The translations under genes were made by a program, and so were the position numbers. The notes beneath the pieces were generated by a model, which saw only the letters and a list, made by a program, of their open reading frames with translations, had not been told where the DNA came from and searched no databases. From Marinobacter sp. F4216 (GTDB lineage Bacteria > Pseudomonadota > Gammaproteobacteria > Pseudomonadales > Oleiphilaceae), in the NCBI RefSeq assembly GCF_019931195.1, contig NZ_JAIOUO010000008.1, forward strand, positions 124,001 through 188,000: DNA of 64,000 nucleotides. The letters run 5' to 3'. Below are positions 9,134 through 18,252 of the stretch, one piece after another. How positions within the stretch are numbered: the first letter of the stretch is position 1; each line of letters opens with the position of its first letter.

Positions 9134-9585
9134 GGCAGACAACCTCCGGAATAGACTGCTCCCAGGGAACTGATGCAGGTCTGGTAAGTGCTGTCGCCGG
9201 CAAAGGTCAAACTAGTACTGCTACCGCTTGAAACTTCACCGAGGCTATTGAAGGACAGGGTCAGGGGAAGCGCGACACCAGTCAGACTGGTTCCGGCGCG
9301 CTCGACGCTGAAGACACGAGCCTCCGGGGAACCGGCACCGACGGTAAACCTAAAGGATTCCGCCGCTTGCTCAACAGTGAGCGTACCGGCGGAGTTGCCC
9401 GCCAGCGCTGCTTGCTGGGCAAGCAGCGTGGCGGAGGCGAGTTGCTGGGTGGCCAGGAGTGGGGAGAAGGCGGATCGACTTGCGAATAAACCGATCCCCA
9501 GCGCTGAAATCACACCAATCAGCACTATAGCCATCACCAGTTCAATCACAGTGAAGCCTGCGGATTTGACCAATTGAGGCTTCAT
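9130..9585 (-). CDS. mshC: MSHA minor pilin MshC
   Basis: A 151-residue prepilin with leader MKPQLVKSAG and FTVIELVMAIVLIGVISALG helix, followed by an Ala/Ser-rich helix and a beta domain with two C-terminal cysteines (YQTCISSLGAVYSGGC) that can form the pilin disulphide loop. It lies 28 bases after mshA and overlaps mshD by 4. GspH-like minor pilin role is inferred from the family. Confidence 0.87.
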   Translation of the reverse strand: MKPQLVKSAGFTVIELVMAIVLIGVISALGIGLFASRSAFSPLLATQQLASATLLAQQAALAGNSAGTLTVEQAAESFRFTVGAGSPEARVFSVERAGTSLTGVALPLTLSFNSLGEVSSGSSTSLTFAGDSTYQTCISSLGAVYSGGCLP

Positions 9586-9613
9586 TGGTACTCCCGATGA
9601 ACAACTCTAGCTA

Positions 9614-10054
9614 TCAGCACTCACCTGACGCAGGGCCAGTGGTGATGGCAATACCAGAAGCTGCAGCTGCAGTCGCTTCCGTGTAGGTAGCTACACAGGA
9701 ACCTACAGTGATGGTGCCTGCGCTTGCATCGTAGGCAATATCACCGTCGAATTGAGCTGCGTCATCAAGGTCTGCAACGGCAGGATAACCATACACCAAG
9801 TTGATGGGTGTTCCCTCAAGCGAAACTGAGCCCGTTGCGCCTGTTGCACCCGAGGCCAGAGCGGCACTGTGCACGATGCCATTGGCTGAGCGAGCAGCGC
9901 CCACCGCACCTTCAAATACGGCTGCACGAGCGTTTCCACCCAAATCCGCAAACCGCGGCAGTGCAAACGCAGCCAGGATGCCCAGAATAACAATCACCAT
10001 CACCAGCTCGATGAGTGTGAAACCTTGCTCTTTTTTAGTTGGCATTGCTTTCAT
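9614..10054 (-). CDS. mshA: MSHA major pilin MshA
   Basis: A 146-residue type IV prepilin expected to be the main shaft subunit. The leader MKAMPTKKEQG is cut before FTLIELVMVIVILGILAAFA (Glu5 present); ALPRFADL follows. Two cysteines near the C-terminus (GSCVATYT...SGEC) delimit the disulphide loop. ATG at 10054 has a GGAG site seven bases upstream; an upstream start would give an implausible leader. Assigned as mshA, not mshB, because it is the second pilin after mshF, as in Vibrio order. Confidence 0.85.
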   Translation of the reverse strand: MKAMPTKKEQGFTLIELVMVIVILGILAAFALPRFADLGGNARAAVFEGAVGAARSANGIVHSAALASGATGATGSVSLEGTPINLVYGYPAVADLDDAAQFDGDIAYDASAGTITVGSCVATYTEATAAAASGIAITTGPASGEC

Positions 10055-10092
10055 GGTACTTCTCCATTTGTCCTCAGGACGTTTGTTATGAC

Positions 10093-10608
10093 TCAAAGAC
10101 TATTGGTTACTTCGCCGTTGCCAGCGTTGTAGGAAATGGTCGTGCCCTGACCGTCCAGCTGATAGGTGAACAAACAGCCGGCAGCAGTAATGGATGCCAG
10201 GTAATCAGGAGTACTCGCAGCGCCTGTAGCCACCGAAGGAGCGTTAGCCTGCAGCAAACCGTTCCATACCTCGACACACTCGCCCGCAGTCATCAGCGCA
10301 GGAACCGTATTACCCGTGGTACTGACTGCCCAGCCATCGCCACTGACATCAATGGTGTCGTTCCCAAAGCCAACCACGTTAGTGGTCGCTGCAGTAAATC
10401 CGTTTGACACCCACTGTGTTTTTGCCAGTGCCACCCCCGCAGCCAGTGCGCCGGTGGCCGCGTCGACACTTGAGTTATGGGCCTGCTGGGACAGCTGGGC
10501 AAACCGTGGCAGGGCGAACGCTGCCAGAATCGCCAGAATAGCGATAACCACCACCAATTCGATCAGGGTGAAACCGCGGTTCCTCTGTTCGGTACTGTAA
10601 TGCGTCAT
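10093..10608 (-). CDS. mshB: MSHA pilin MshB
   Basis: A 171-residue prepilin with leader MTHYSTEQRNRG, then FTLIELVVVIAILAILAAFALPRFAQL, very like MshA over the helix but with a different, longer globular domain. Two cysteines (AGECVEVW and AAGCLFTY) mark a disulphide loop. It is the first pilin gene after mshF and lies 38 bases upstream of mshA; an AGAGG site precedes its ATG. Which of the two pilins dominates the fibre cannot be read from sequence. Confidence 0.83.
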   Translation of the reverse strand: MTHYSTEQRNRGFTLIELVVVIAILAILAAFALPRFAQLSQQAHNSSVDAATGALAAGVALAKTQWVSNGFTAATTNVVGFGNDTIDVSGDGWAVSTTGNTVPALMTAGECVEVWNGLLQANAPSVATGAASTPDYLASITAAGCLFTYQLDGQGTTISYNAGNGEVTNSL

Positions 10609-10639
10609 AGATCAGCCTCTTTCCTTACTTCTGTTGCGT

Positions 10640-11212
10640 TTAGTTCACGGCTTCAAGGCCTGCCGTTTCATGTCGTGTGAGCACGGTTTCTGCCAGCTTC
10701 AATCCGTAGGATCTTTCCCCGGCGTCCCGGCGGCCATTGCTGTTCCTGTCGGCAAAGTCAGTCGCCACTTGCCAGACCACAAGCTGCCCCGGTTGTGTCT
10801 GTTGTCCTTTCAACGTTATCGGCTGCTCTGGGTTATAAATTAACCATCCTTTCGCACCGCTAACTGTTTCTTTTTGTTCCCGTTGCAGAAAGCACCACTG
10901 TCTGGGCTCGGGCCACTGTCGGCAAACTCCGGCGTAGTTATGCCAGGAATGCTCGAGCCACTCGAACGGATTGGCACCAACCAGCCCCTCCAGCGTCTCA
11001 GTCCGGCTCAGCATTGCTTCTGCTCCCCGTATCATCAGTGCTGCACTCAACTGGTTAAACACCAGGTTGGCAGCCTGTTCTTCTGCCTTGCCTGCTTCCC
11101 GCTCCAGCACAGCGAGCAAGAACCAGTACAGAAGCCCCAACACCACCATCGACACACCGAGCCGAAACTTGCTTATCAAGGCCAACCGGTCGATTGCGGG
11201 CAGTGCTTTCAC
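10640..11212 (-). CDS. mshF: MSHA biogenesis protein MshF
   Basis: A 190-residue inner-membrane protein starting with GTG, with one N-terminal transmembrane helix (about 17-35, LGVSMVVLGLLYWFLLAVL) followed by a coiled, Ala/Glu-rich region and a soluble domain (EWLEHSWHNYAGVCRQW, DFADRNSNGRRDAGERSYG). Position between mshG and the pilins, length and topology match MshF; its molecular role is unknown. The gap to mshG is six bases and no strong ribosome site is seen, suggesting translational coupling. Confidence 0.75.
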   Translation of the reverse strand: MKALPAIDRLALISKFRLGVSMVVLGLLYWFLLAVLEREAGKAEEQAANLVFNQLSAALMIRGAEAMLSRTETLEGLVGANPFEWLEHSWHNYAGVCRQWPEPRQWCFLQREQKETVSGAKGWLIYNPEQPITLKGQQTQPGQLVVWQVATDFADRNSNGRRDAGERSYGLKLAETVLTRHETAGLEAVN

Positions 11213-11218
11213 CCGGTG

Positions 11219-12448
11219 TTACCCGCGCCCTATGGCAGCTGCACCCAGATCCCAGATGGGCAGGAATACCCCCAGAGCCAGGATCAGTACGAGAACACCC
11301 ATGGCTACGATCAATATGGGCTCGATGGATTCCGCCAGTCGCTTCAACCCGTAATCCACATCCTCGTCATAGAAGTCCGCCACGTTATTCAGCATTTCAT
11401 CCACCGAGCCGGTTTCCTCACCGACCGCAATCATCTGCAGGATCAGTGGTGTAAACATCTGGCTCTGGCGTGCAGCACGCACGAGACTCTCACCCCGTTC
11501 GATACCGGCCCGGATTTCCTTGATGTGCGAGGAAATCCAGGCATTGTCGGTGGCATCGGAAACCACAGTCAGTGCGCGGCTCACTGGCATCCCCGCCGAC
11601 AACATGGTGGCGAAGTTCCGGGCAAAGCGGCTCAGGGTAATCAGCTCCAGCAACGGGCCAATAATGGGTACCCGAAGTTTGTAACGGTCCCAGGTCAGGC
11701 GCCCCTGCGGGGTCTGCTTCCATTGCCTCAGCAAAACCGCGCCGGCGGCCACAGCAAAGAGGCCGATGTACCAGTAGTTCAGCAGGAGGCCGGAAGTGTC
11801 TACCAGCAGTTGGGTCAGGAACGGTAGATCCGCGCCCAATTTGGCGAAAACCGCCGAAAACTTGGGAATCACCAGGAAATTCACCACCATCAGAGCCGCC
11901 AGCAGCGCAACCACCACAAACGAGGGGTAACGCAGGGCCTGCTTCATGCGGCGCCTCGTATCCCGCTCCAGCTCAAGGATTTCAGACAGGCGCCGGAACG
12001 CGTCATCCAGCATGCCGGTGTTCTCACCCACGTGGATCATGGCAATGAACAGCTCCGAAAAAACCCTGGGATGGGCCTGCATGGCGATAGCCATGGTGGT
12101 ACCGCCTTCCAGCCTGCCTGTCACATCCCGCAGTACCTTCGCCAACGCCTCCGAGCGTGTCGTATCGGCCAATCCCCGCATGGTACGGATGATGGGGATG
12201 CCCGCCTTGGTCAACGCATGCATCTGGCGGCAAAAGACGATCAGTTCGTCCAGCGTGACCTTGTCACGGAACAGGGACAGGCCGCCCAGGCGTCTACCAA
12301 CAGACGCCTTCTCGTAATGTTCTTCGATTTCCAAGGGCGTAATGCCCCGACGCATCAGTTCGGTGGCAGCCGCGTCCGCGCTGGCCGCCACGATGGCGCC
12401 CTGCTGGGTCATACCGCGATTATCTTTGCCCCGATAACTGAACTGCAT
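11219..12448 (-). CDS. mshG: MSHA platform protein MshG (PilC/GspF family)
   Basis: A polytopic inner-membrane platform protein of 409 residues that links the assembly ATPase to the pilus base. It has two T2SSF domains (about 70-195 and 275-395, each with a VGENTG or VGEETGS motif) and hydrophobic segments near 170-195, 220-240 and 375-400. Its ATG abuts the mshE stop (TGATG), so the two are co-translated. Confidence 0.93.
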   Translation of the reverse strand: MQFSYRGKDNRGMTQQGAIVAASADAAATELMRRGITPLEIEEHYEKASVGRRLGGLSLFRDKVTLDELIVFCRQMHALTKAGIPIIRTMRGLADTTRSEALAKVLRDVTGRLEGGTTMAIAMQAHPRVFSELFIAMIHVGENTGMLDDAFRRLSEILELERDTRRRMKQALRYPSFVVVALLAALMVVNFLVIPKFSAVFAKLGADLPFLTQLLVDTSGLLLNYWYIGLFAVAAGAVLLRQWKQTPQGRLTWDRYKLRVPIIGPLLELITLSRFARNFATMLSAGMPVSRALTVVSDATDNAWISSHIKEIRAGIERGESLVRAARQSQMFTPLILQMIAVGEETGSVDEMLNNVADFYDEDVDYGLKRLAESIEPILIVAMGVLVLILALGVFLPIWDLGAAAIGRG

Positions 12449-14217
12449 CAGGCCATACCTTCTTCCACCGCCAGATCCGCCAGCGTCTTGGTTCTACTAC
12501 CGCCAAAGTCGGCTTCCGAAGTGGCGGCCACACGGGCAACCTCTTCCAGGGTGGTCACGCCACGCAAGGCGTAATCCATCGCACATTGCCCCAGAGGCCG
12601 GTATACATCACCCAGCCGTGCTGCGCGGGTGAAGGCTGCCACGTCTTTCTGCCGCAGCGCGTCGAGCATGGGCTCGTTCATTTCCAGCAACTCGTAAACT
12701 CCCACCCGGCCCCTGTAGCCGGTGTTGCTGCACTGATAACAGCCGCGGCCCTTAACAAAACCGGCCTCCAGATCCAGTGGATTCAGATGGAAGCTGTCCA
12801 GCCAGATTCGCTCCTGCTCTGTCGGTTCGTAGGCTTCGGCACAGTTGTCACACACACGGCGAACCAGACGTTGGGCCACCACGCCCAGCAGGGAGCTTGC
12901 TACCAGGAACGGTTCGGCACCCATGTCGATCAGGCGCATTGCGCTGCTGATGGAATCGTTGGTGTGCAGGGTGGACAGCACCAGGTGACCGGTCATCGCC
13001 GCCCGCAAACCGATCTCAACGGTTTCACGGTCCCGCATCTCACCTACCAGGATCACGTCCGGGTCCTGACGAAGTGCCGCCCGCAGGACACTGGCGAATT
13101 CCAGGCCGATCTTCGGGTTGACCTGAACCTGGGTAATCCGAGGCAGGCGGTATTCCACCGGGTCCTCCGCGGTAATGATTTTCACCTCGGGGCGGTTGAG
13201 TTCGTTCAGCGCGCCGTACAGGGTGGTGGTCTTGCCGCTACCGGTAGGTCCGGTGACCAGAATCATGCCATGGGGCTTACGAATCATCTGGCGGAAACGT
13301 GTCAGCAGATTTTCCGGCATACCGGTACCGTCGAGATTCAGCATGCCTTTACTCTGATCGAGCAGACGCATAACGACGGACTCACCATACTGCACCGGCA
13401 TGGTGGACACCCGCACGTCGATACTGCGGCCCTTGACCCGGATATTGAACCGGCCGTCCTGTGGCAGACGCTTCTCGGAAATATTCAGGCCCGCCATCAG
13501 TTTCAGACGAAGAACCAGCGCGGCGTTCACCTTCTTTTCCTTCATCACCTGTTCTTGCAGCACGCCATCCACACGCTGACGAATCCGCACCAAAGTCTCA
13601 TCGGGTTCGATGTGGATATCAGAACTGCGGGCCTGAACGGCGTCTTCGAACAGGGTCTGTAGCAACTTCACTACCGGTGCCTCGGCGCTCTCGGATTCCG
13701 CCGACAGGTCCGCCAAATCAAAGGCATCGTCACCCAGCTCATCTTCCAACTCTTCCGCCAGGGACGCGATTTCATCGGTACGGCGATATACCAGATCGAG
13801 AGTATTGAGCAGCTCACTCTCACTTACAACGGCCTGCCGGACCGGCTGCTTGAGAATCCGTACCAGCTCATCGTAGGCAAAGATATCAAATGGATCGGCC
13901 ATACCAATAAGCAGCTCGCCACCCTGTTCGTCCAGCACAATGCTGCGGAACCGGCGGGCCATGGCCTCGGGCAGTTTCTTCACCAGTTCATTGTTGAACC
14001 GATAGTGCCGTAGCTGGACAAAAGGCACCTCAAGCTGACGAGAAAGGATGTTGAGCAGATTGTCCTCATCTACGTACCCCAGATCGATCAGGGTACGACC
14101 CAGTTTTCGCCCCGTGTTCTTCTGTTCCCGCAACGCGGTCATCAGCTGCTGTTCACTGATGACATCGTTATGAACCAGCAGGTCACCAAGTCGAATTTTC
14201 TTTTTCGGTTCCGTCAT
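12448..14217 (-). CDS. mshE: MSHA pilus extension ATPase MshE
   Basis: The 589-residue GspE/PilB-family hexameric ATPase that drives pilus extension. The N-terminal MshEN domain carries two copies of the c-di-GMP binding pattern (R/K)LG...L...Q at residues 9-32 and 38-61. Walker A GPTGSGKT is at 323-330, and the DPDVILVGEMRD block at 385-396 contains Walker B. A CxxC...CxxC zinc motif (CDNC and CYQC) lies in the C-terminal third. The c-di-GMP motifs imply that pilus extension is directly controlled by this second messenger, as shown for Vibrio MshE. Confidence 0.95.
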   Translation of the reverse strand: MTEPKKKIRLGDLLVHNDVISEQQLMTALREQKNTGRKLGRTLIDLGYVDEDNLLNILSRQLEVPFVQLRHYRFNNELVKKLPEAMARRFRSIVLDEQGGELLIGMADPFDIFAYDELVRILKQPVRQAVVSESELLNTLDLVYRRTDEIASLAEELEDELGDDAFDLADLSAESESAEAPVVKLLQTLFEDAVQARSSDIHIEPDETLVRIRQRVDGVLQEQVMKEKKVNAALVLRLKLMAGLNISEKRLPQDGRFNIRVKGRSIDVRVSTMPVQYGESVVMRLLDQSKGMLNLDGTGMPENLLTRFRQMIRKPHGMILVTGPTGSGKTTTLYGALNELNRPEVKIITAEDPVEYRLPRITQVQVNPKIGLEFASVLRAALRQDPDVILVGEMRDRETVEIGLRAAMTGHLVLSTLHTNDSISSAMRLIDMGAEPFLVASSLLGVVAQRLVRRVCDNCAEAYEPTEQERIWLDSFHLNPLDLEAGFVKGRGCYQCSNTGYRGRVGVYELLEMNEPMLDALRQKDVAAFTRAARLGDVYRPLGQCAMDYALRGVTTLEEVARVAATSEADFGGSRTKTLADLAVEEGMA

Positions 14218-14219
14218 AC

Positions 14220-15341
14220 TTAACCTGCCTGCAGTGTTTCTAGCCGTTCGCGAACATAATCCGCCAGCGAGGGCGAGAGCCCCGGTAATTGGGCCGCCTG
14301 GCCGTAAGCTCTGGCGGCGCTGGCCAGTTCACCACGGGATTCGAGGGCAATGGCCAACCCAACCCACCAGGCGGCGCGACTGTCATCCACCGAAATCAGC
14401 GCTGTCCAGTGGCGGGCGGCCTCTTCGCTGTCACCGGCTTGCTGTAGCAAGGTTGCCAGGGTGACGCGGTACTCAATGTGGCTTGGCACCGGCGGCACCT
14501 GCTCGCGCAGGCTACCTACCGCGCCGGAAAGGTCACCCGTAGTCAGCAAAGCCCTTGCCCTAAGCAGCCTGAGAGCGGGGTAAGCGCTAACCTCTGAGTC
14601 ACTCAACCAGCGCAGGGCGCGGTCCGGTTGTTGCTGCAACAGCATGGCGCGGGCAAACACCTCCCTGCTCACAGGTGCGGCCTGACCTGAAGCCAGCTCA
14701 ACCAGCTTTTGCTCGGCCTGCCGGGAGTCGCCAGCGCGGAGCAGACGCTCAAGCTCACGACTGACTCTGCGATCAATGGCTTCCGGTGTTTCGCGAACCT
14801 GTTTGACCGTGGTCTGCGCAGCCTCAGAATCCTGGCTTGCAACAGCGGATTCCCGTGTTTTGGTTTCATCCGTTTCGGGCTTATTCACGTTTGAAAGAGA
14901 AGCCTCATCAGCCGCTGCCACCTCACGACGAGCAGGAACCGGGGGCTTGACTCGTGCGACCTCTATCTCTGGCTCTTGCTCGGGCGATGGCCTGGCTTGC
15001 GCGGGAGACTCTGAACTCACCACCTGATCCGAAACCACCATCGCTTCTTGCTCCGGCCTAGGCGTGGGTGCCACGTTGGCTTTTGCCTCATCCGATGCGA
15101 CTCTTTCCTGCGCTGGAGGCACAACCACAGGTGAAGCCTCCATGACTCCCGATGGCACATTTTGTTCACGGTCAAGCAGCATGTATCCGCCAGCTGCAAC
15201 GGCGGCGATCGCCAGCACCGCCACGGGCAAACGCCACGGGCGAGCAGGCTGCACACCGGGCTGTCCGGTGTAGGCGGCCACACCCTCGGGGCGATTCTGA
15301 CGTTGCTCGGCAGCGCGCAGGGCATCATTCAGCAAGCTCAT
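14220..15341 (-). CDS. mshN: MSHA biogenesis TPR protein MshN
   Basis: A 373-residue membrane-anchored protein starting MSLLNDALRAAEQRQN; the ATG at 15341 overlaps the mshM stop (ATGA) and has a GAGGTGG site, so a longer frame reaching 15440 is rejected. A transmembrane helix lies at about 40-58 (WRLPVAVLAIAAVAAGGYML), followed by a long low-complexity Pro/Glu/Ala region. TPR-like repeats fill about residues 170-370 (RAMLLQQQPDRALRWL, ARALLTTGDLSGAVGS and others). Probably a periplasmic scaffold of the MSHA machine. Confidence 0.88.
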   Translation of the reverse strand: MSLLNDALRAAEQRQNRPEGVAAYTGQPGVQPARPWRLPVAVLAIAAVAAGGYMLLDREQNVPSGVMEASPVVVPPAQERVASDEAKANVAPTPRPEQEAMVVSDQVVSSESPAQARPSPEQEPEIEVARVKPPVPARREVAAADEASLSNVNKPETDETKTRESAVASQDSEAAQTTVKQVRETPEAIDRRVSRELERLLRAGDSRQAEQKLVELASGQAAPVSREVFARAMLLQQQPDRALRWLSDSEVSAYPALRLLRARALLTTGDLSGAVGSLREQVPPVPSHIEYRVTLATLLQQAGDSEEAARHWTALISVDDSRAAWWVGLAIALESRGELASAARAYGQAAQLPGLSPSLADYVRERLETLQAG

Positions 15342-16177
15342 AGCCACCTCGCCAGTAATCCAGGGGGCCGGACACTTTCCGTGTCCCGAATGGCACGAAA
15401 TACATGGCCACGGGAGATTGTCCGGTCGCCCTGCCCCCACGCCGCTAGCATGGATTTGTGGGCAAGTATGTTCACCAGCCGGGGAATGCCTCCGGTAGCC
15501 CGGGTGAGCAGACGCAGGGCACCCGCCGAGAACAGTTCCGGGCCGTTATAACCGGCCTGGGATAACCGATGGCGCAGATACTGGGCCACGGAATCCCGGG
15601 TCAGGGGCATCAGGCGGTAGTGGAAGGTAATGCGCTGACGCAACTGGCGCAGGCTGTCTTTTGCCAGCATCGCATCCAGCTCCGGCTGACCGAACAGCAC
15701 CACCTGCAGAAGGCGCGTGCTCTCGGTTTCCAGGTTGGTCAACAGCCGGAGCGCTTCGATGGTGTCTTCCGGCATGGCCTGGGCTTCATCGATCACCAGA
15801 ACCACAGGCTTCTGTTCCATCGCCAGCTCAATCAGGGCGGCATTCAGTGCCTTCAGCACCTGATGGGTATTGGCACACCGGGAGACATCCACACCCAGCT
15901 CCTCGGCCACCGCTTCATAAAGGGCGTCCGGTGCCAAGTGTGGGTTCGGCAGGTATGCGGTATACGCCTTGGACTCCAGCTCGTTCAGCAACAGCCGGCA
16001 CAACAGTGTCTTGCCGGTGCCGACTTCGCCGGTAATCTTGATAAAGCCTTCCCGTTCGCCCAGCGCCACCAGCAGCAGTTCTAGCGCATCCCCATGGCTG
16101 GGGGCACGCAGGAAGTAGCGTGTGTTGGGCGTCAATGCGAACGGTGCTTCCTGCAGTCCGAAATGGGATTCGTACAT
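15338..16177 (-). CDS. mshM: MSHA biogenesis AAA+ ATPase MshM (ExeA/GspA type)
   Basis: A 279-residue ATPase beginning MYESHFGLQEAPFALTPNTR, the signature start of ExeA/MshM proteins. Walker A GEVGTGKT is at 50-57 and Walker B VVLVIDEAQ at about 127-135. GspA-type relatives help insert the secretin through peptidoglycan, and an equivalent role for the MshL ring is inferred. No C-terminal peptidoglycan domain is present. It follows mshL after two bases. Confidence 0.92.
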   Translation of the reverse strand: MYESHFGLQEAPFALTPNTRYFLRAPSHGDALELLLVALGEREGFIKITGEVGTGKTLLCRLLLNELESKAYTAYLPNPHLAPDALYEAVAEELGVDVSRCANTHQVLKALNAALIELAMEQKPVVLVIDEAQAMPEDTIEALRLLTNLETESTRLLQVVLFGQPELDAMLAKDSLRQLRQRITFHYRLMPLTRDSVAQYLRHRLSQAGYNGPELFSAGALRLLTRATGGIPRLVNILAHKSMLAAWGQGDRTISRGHVFRAIRDTESVRPPGLLARWL

Positions 16178-16179
16178 CG

Positions 16180-17907
16180 TCAGCGAACGGCTCGCTCGGG
16201 CTTCGGAGTCACGGATTGGGACGACTGCAGCAGTTCCTTCAGCACATTCATACGCTCACGGCTGGCCGAAACATCGGCGTTCATCTGTTCCGCCGACGCC
16301 ACAACCGGACGCAGCAGGATCACCAGTTCGCTCTTGCGAGACTGGAAACGCCGCTGCTTGAACAGCTCACCCACGACCGGGATATCGCTGAAGAAGGGCA
16401 CGGCGGAATTCGAATCGTCACTGGTGTTCTGGATGAGGCCACCGATCACCACAATCTGCCCGCTCTCGGCGCGGATCACGCTGTCGGTCTCCCGCACGGT
16501 ACTGATGGCCAGCGGCAGGGTTACATCCCGCTCTCCGATAGTGATGACCTTTTCCTGATCGTTCACTTCACTCACCGACGGGTGAACGTGCAGGGTAATG
16601 CTGCCGCTGTCGGAAATCTGCGGGGTCACGTCCAGGGAAATGCCGGAGAAAAACGGCGTGAGCTCCACCGAGGTAGAGGTACTGTCGGAACCGGTTAACG
16701 TGGAGTTGTCGTCGTCGAAGTCGATATCGGTCACGAAGAACTCGTCGGTGCCCACCTTGATCACGGCCTTCTGGTTGTTGACAGTGGAAATTCGCGGGCT
16801 GGACAAGATCTGGACATTGCCCTGCTCACCCAGCAGCTGGATCAGCGCGGAGAAATCGCCGGCGCGAACGCTGGCAGAAAACAGGCCGCCAATGTCGGAA
16901 GTCCGGATCGCCTGCCCGGCCAGCGCCTGGGCGGTAAAGTCTGCGGGCAGCCCGTCAGAGGCCACAATGCTGCTGCCACTCTGCAAATCGGACCAGTTGA
17001 TGCCTTGCTGGTAGCCTTCGTCGAGGATGATCTCCAGGATCTTGGCTTCCAGTACCACCTGGCGCTGCATGATCAGCTCGGTGCGGCGCAGGTATTCCTC
17101 CACCAGCCTCAACTCCTCACCGCCAGCACGAACCATCACCAGGCCGGCACCCGGGTTCACGATCACCTGCCGGCTGTCGCGGGTACCAACGATCATGGAA
17201 ACCGCGTCGCGGATATCCGCCCAGAAGTTGGACTCGGTTTCGGTGGAAATCGTGGTACCTGCCAGCGTGGTACCGGCGCGGCCGCGATTATCCACCGAAT
17301 CACCATTGCCATTGCTCTGGGTGTTGGTGACCTGCCCGGAACTCACGCGCGTTTCCGAACCACCCTTGCGCTTGAAGTGCAGGTAATCGATCGGGAAGAT
17401 CCGGGTCTGGATATGATCCGCCTGCACCTTGAACAGGCGACCACTGCGCTGGATATCCAGGCCGTACAGTTCAGCGGTAATGTCCATCACCTCTGGCACG
17501 GTGACATCCTGCAGGCGCAGATCAACGGCCACATCCACATCCGGATGAACCACCACATTGTAGCGGGTACCTTCCACCAGCGACTCGAAGAAAATACCCG
17601 CAGCGATAGCACGGGCGTTGACATCAAAGCGTTCGTCCAATTCTTGATTAGGCGATAACGGCGGCAACAGAGCGGCACTGACATCCGCCGGCAGTGTTGA
17701 CGTTGCCGTCGTCGGTGCCGGTGTTGAGGCAGCAGCCTGAGATTCGGAGGCCGCCAGCGTCTCATCTATCGCGGTCGCCACATCGGTGGATGTCGCGTTG
17801 GACGAACGCATCAGTGGGTTGTTACTGCACGCCGCCAGCGTGCCCGCCAGCAATGCAACGGCCAGAGGTTTGATCTTATTGGTCATGATTGCCTGCTGTT
17901 GGTTCAT
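16180..17907 (-). CDS. mshL: MSHA outer-membrane secretin MshL
   Basis: A 575-residue secretin forming the outer-membrane pore for the pilus. The N-terminus has a lipoprotein signal ending LLAGTLAAC, so Cys26 is probably lipidated. An N1/STN-like domain (VDVAVDLRLQDVTVPEVMDI) precedes the secretin core (about 270-545; VEYLRRTELIMQRQVVLEAKI-like segment, VELTPFF, ESGQIVVIGGLIQ). The ATG at 17907 overlaps the mshK stop and has a GGAGGA site; an internal ATG at 17886 is the less likely alternative. Confidence 0.94.
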   Translation of the reverse strand: MNQQQAIMTNKIKPLAVALLAGTLAACSNNPLMRSSNATSTDVATAIDETLAASESQAAASTPAPTTATSTLPADVSAALLPPLSPNQELDERFDVNARAIAAGIFFESLVEGTRYNVVVHPDVDVAVDLRLQDVTVPEVMDITAELYGLDIQRSGRLFKVQADHIQTRIFPIDYLHFKRKGGSETRVSSGQVTNTQSNGNGDSVDNRGRAGTTLAGTTISTETESNFWADIRDAVSMIVGTRDSRQVIVNPGAGLVMVRAGGEELRLVEEYLRRTELIMQRQVVLEAKILEIILDEGYQQGINWSDLQSGSSIVASDGLPADFTAQALAGQAIRTSDIGGLFSASVRAGDFSALIQLLGEQGNVQILSSPRISTVNNQKAVIKVGTDEFFVTDIDFDDDNSTLTGSDSTSTSVELTPFFSGISLDVTPQISDSGSITLHVHPSVSEVNDQEKVITIGERDVTLPLAISTVRETDSVIRAESGQIVVIGGLIQNTSDDSNSAVPFFSDIPVVGELFKQRRFQSRKSELVILLRPVVASAEQMNADVSASRERMNVLKELLQSSQSVTPKPERAVR

Positions 17908-18251
17908 TGAGTCCTCCGCACCTGCGGAAGCTGCTCCAGATAAAGCGTGCGGAGCCGGCCATGGTCCAGAACCTCAACCCGATCCCGGAGAATCCGTCGC
18001 ACCCGGATTTTGCCGAAGGACTGTCCTTCCGCCCGGGTCTCGCCATTGATCACCGCCACCTTGCGACCATTACCCACAAGAATCGACTGAACAGCCAGAC
18101 TGGTCTTGGGCACGGCCTTTGACGGTGCACCACCGAACCCCGGCGGGCGAGTGGGATCCTTAAGCGCCAGCGCCGGCGCGGAAAAGGCCCAGAGCGCGGC
18201 CAGAAGTGAGGCCATCAGGCCTACGGATTTAAGACGCGTGTACTGCTTCAT
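17904..18251 (-). CDS. mshK: MSHA biogenesis protein MshK
   Basis: A 115-residue periplasmic protein with a signal peptide (hydrophobic 10-27, likely cleavage after APALA). The mature part begins LKDPTRPPGF, followed by SLAVQSILVGNGRKVAVINGE, a PilP/GspC-like pattern. By analogy with PilP it probably connects the inner-membrane complex to the MshL secretin. Overlaps mshL by 4 bases. Confidence 0.85.
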   Translation of the reverse strand: MKQYTRLKSVGLMASLLAALWAFSAPALALKDPTRPPGFGGAPSKAVPKTSLAVQSILVGNGRKVAVINGETRAEGQSFGKIRVRRILRDRVEVLDHGRLRTLYLEQLPQVRRTQ

Positions 18252-18252
18252 C

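Noticed and set aside
12032..12574. 180-codon + strand frame over mshG/mshE
   Set aside because: Antisense to two clearly real pilus genes, without motifs or promoter.
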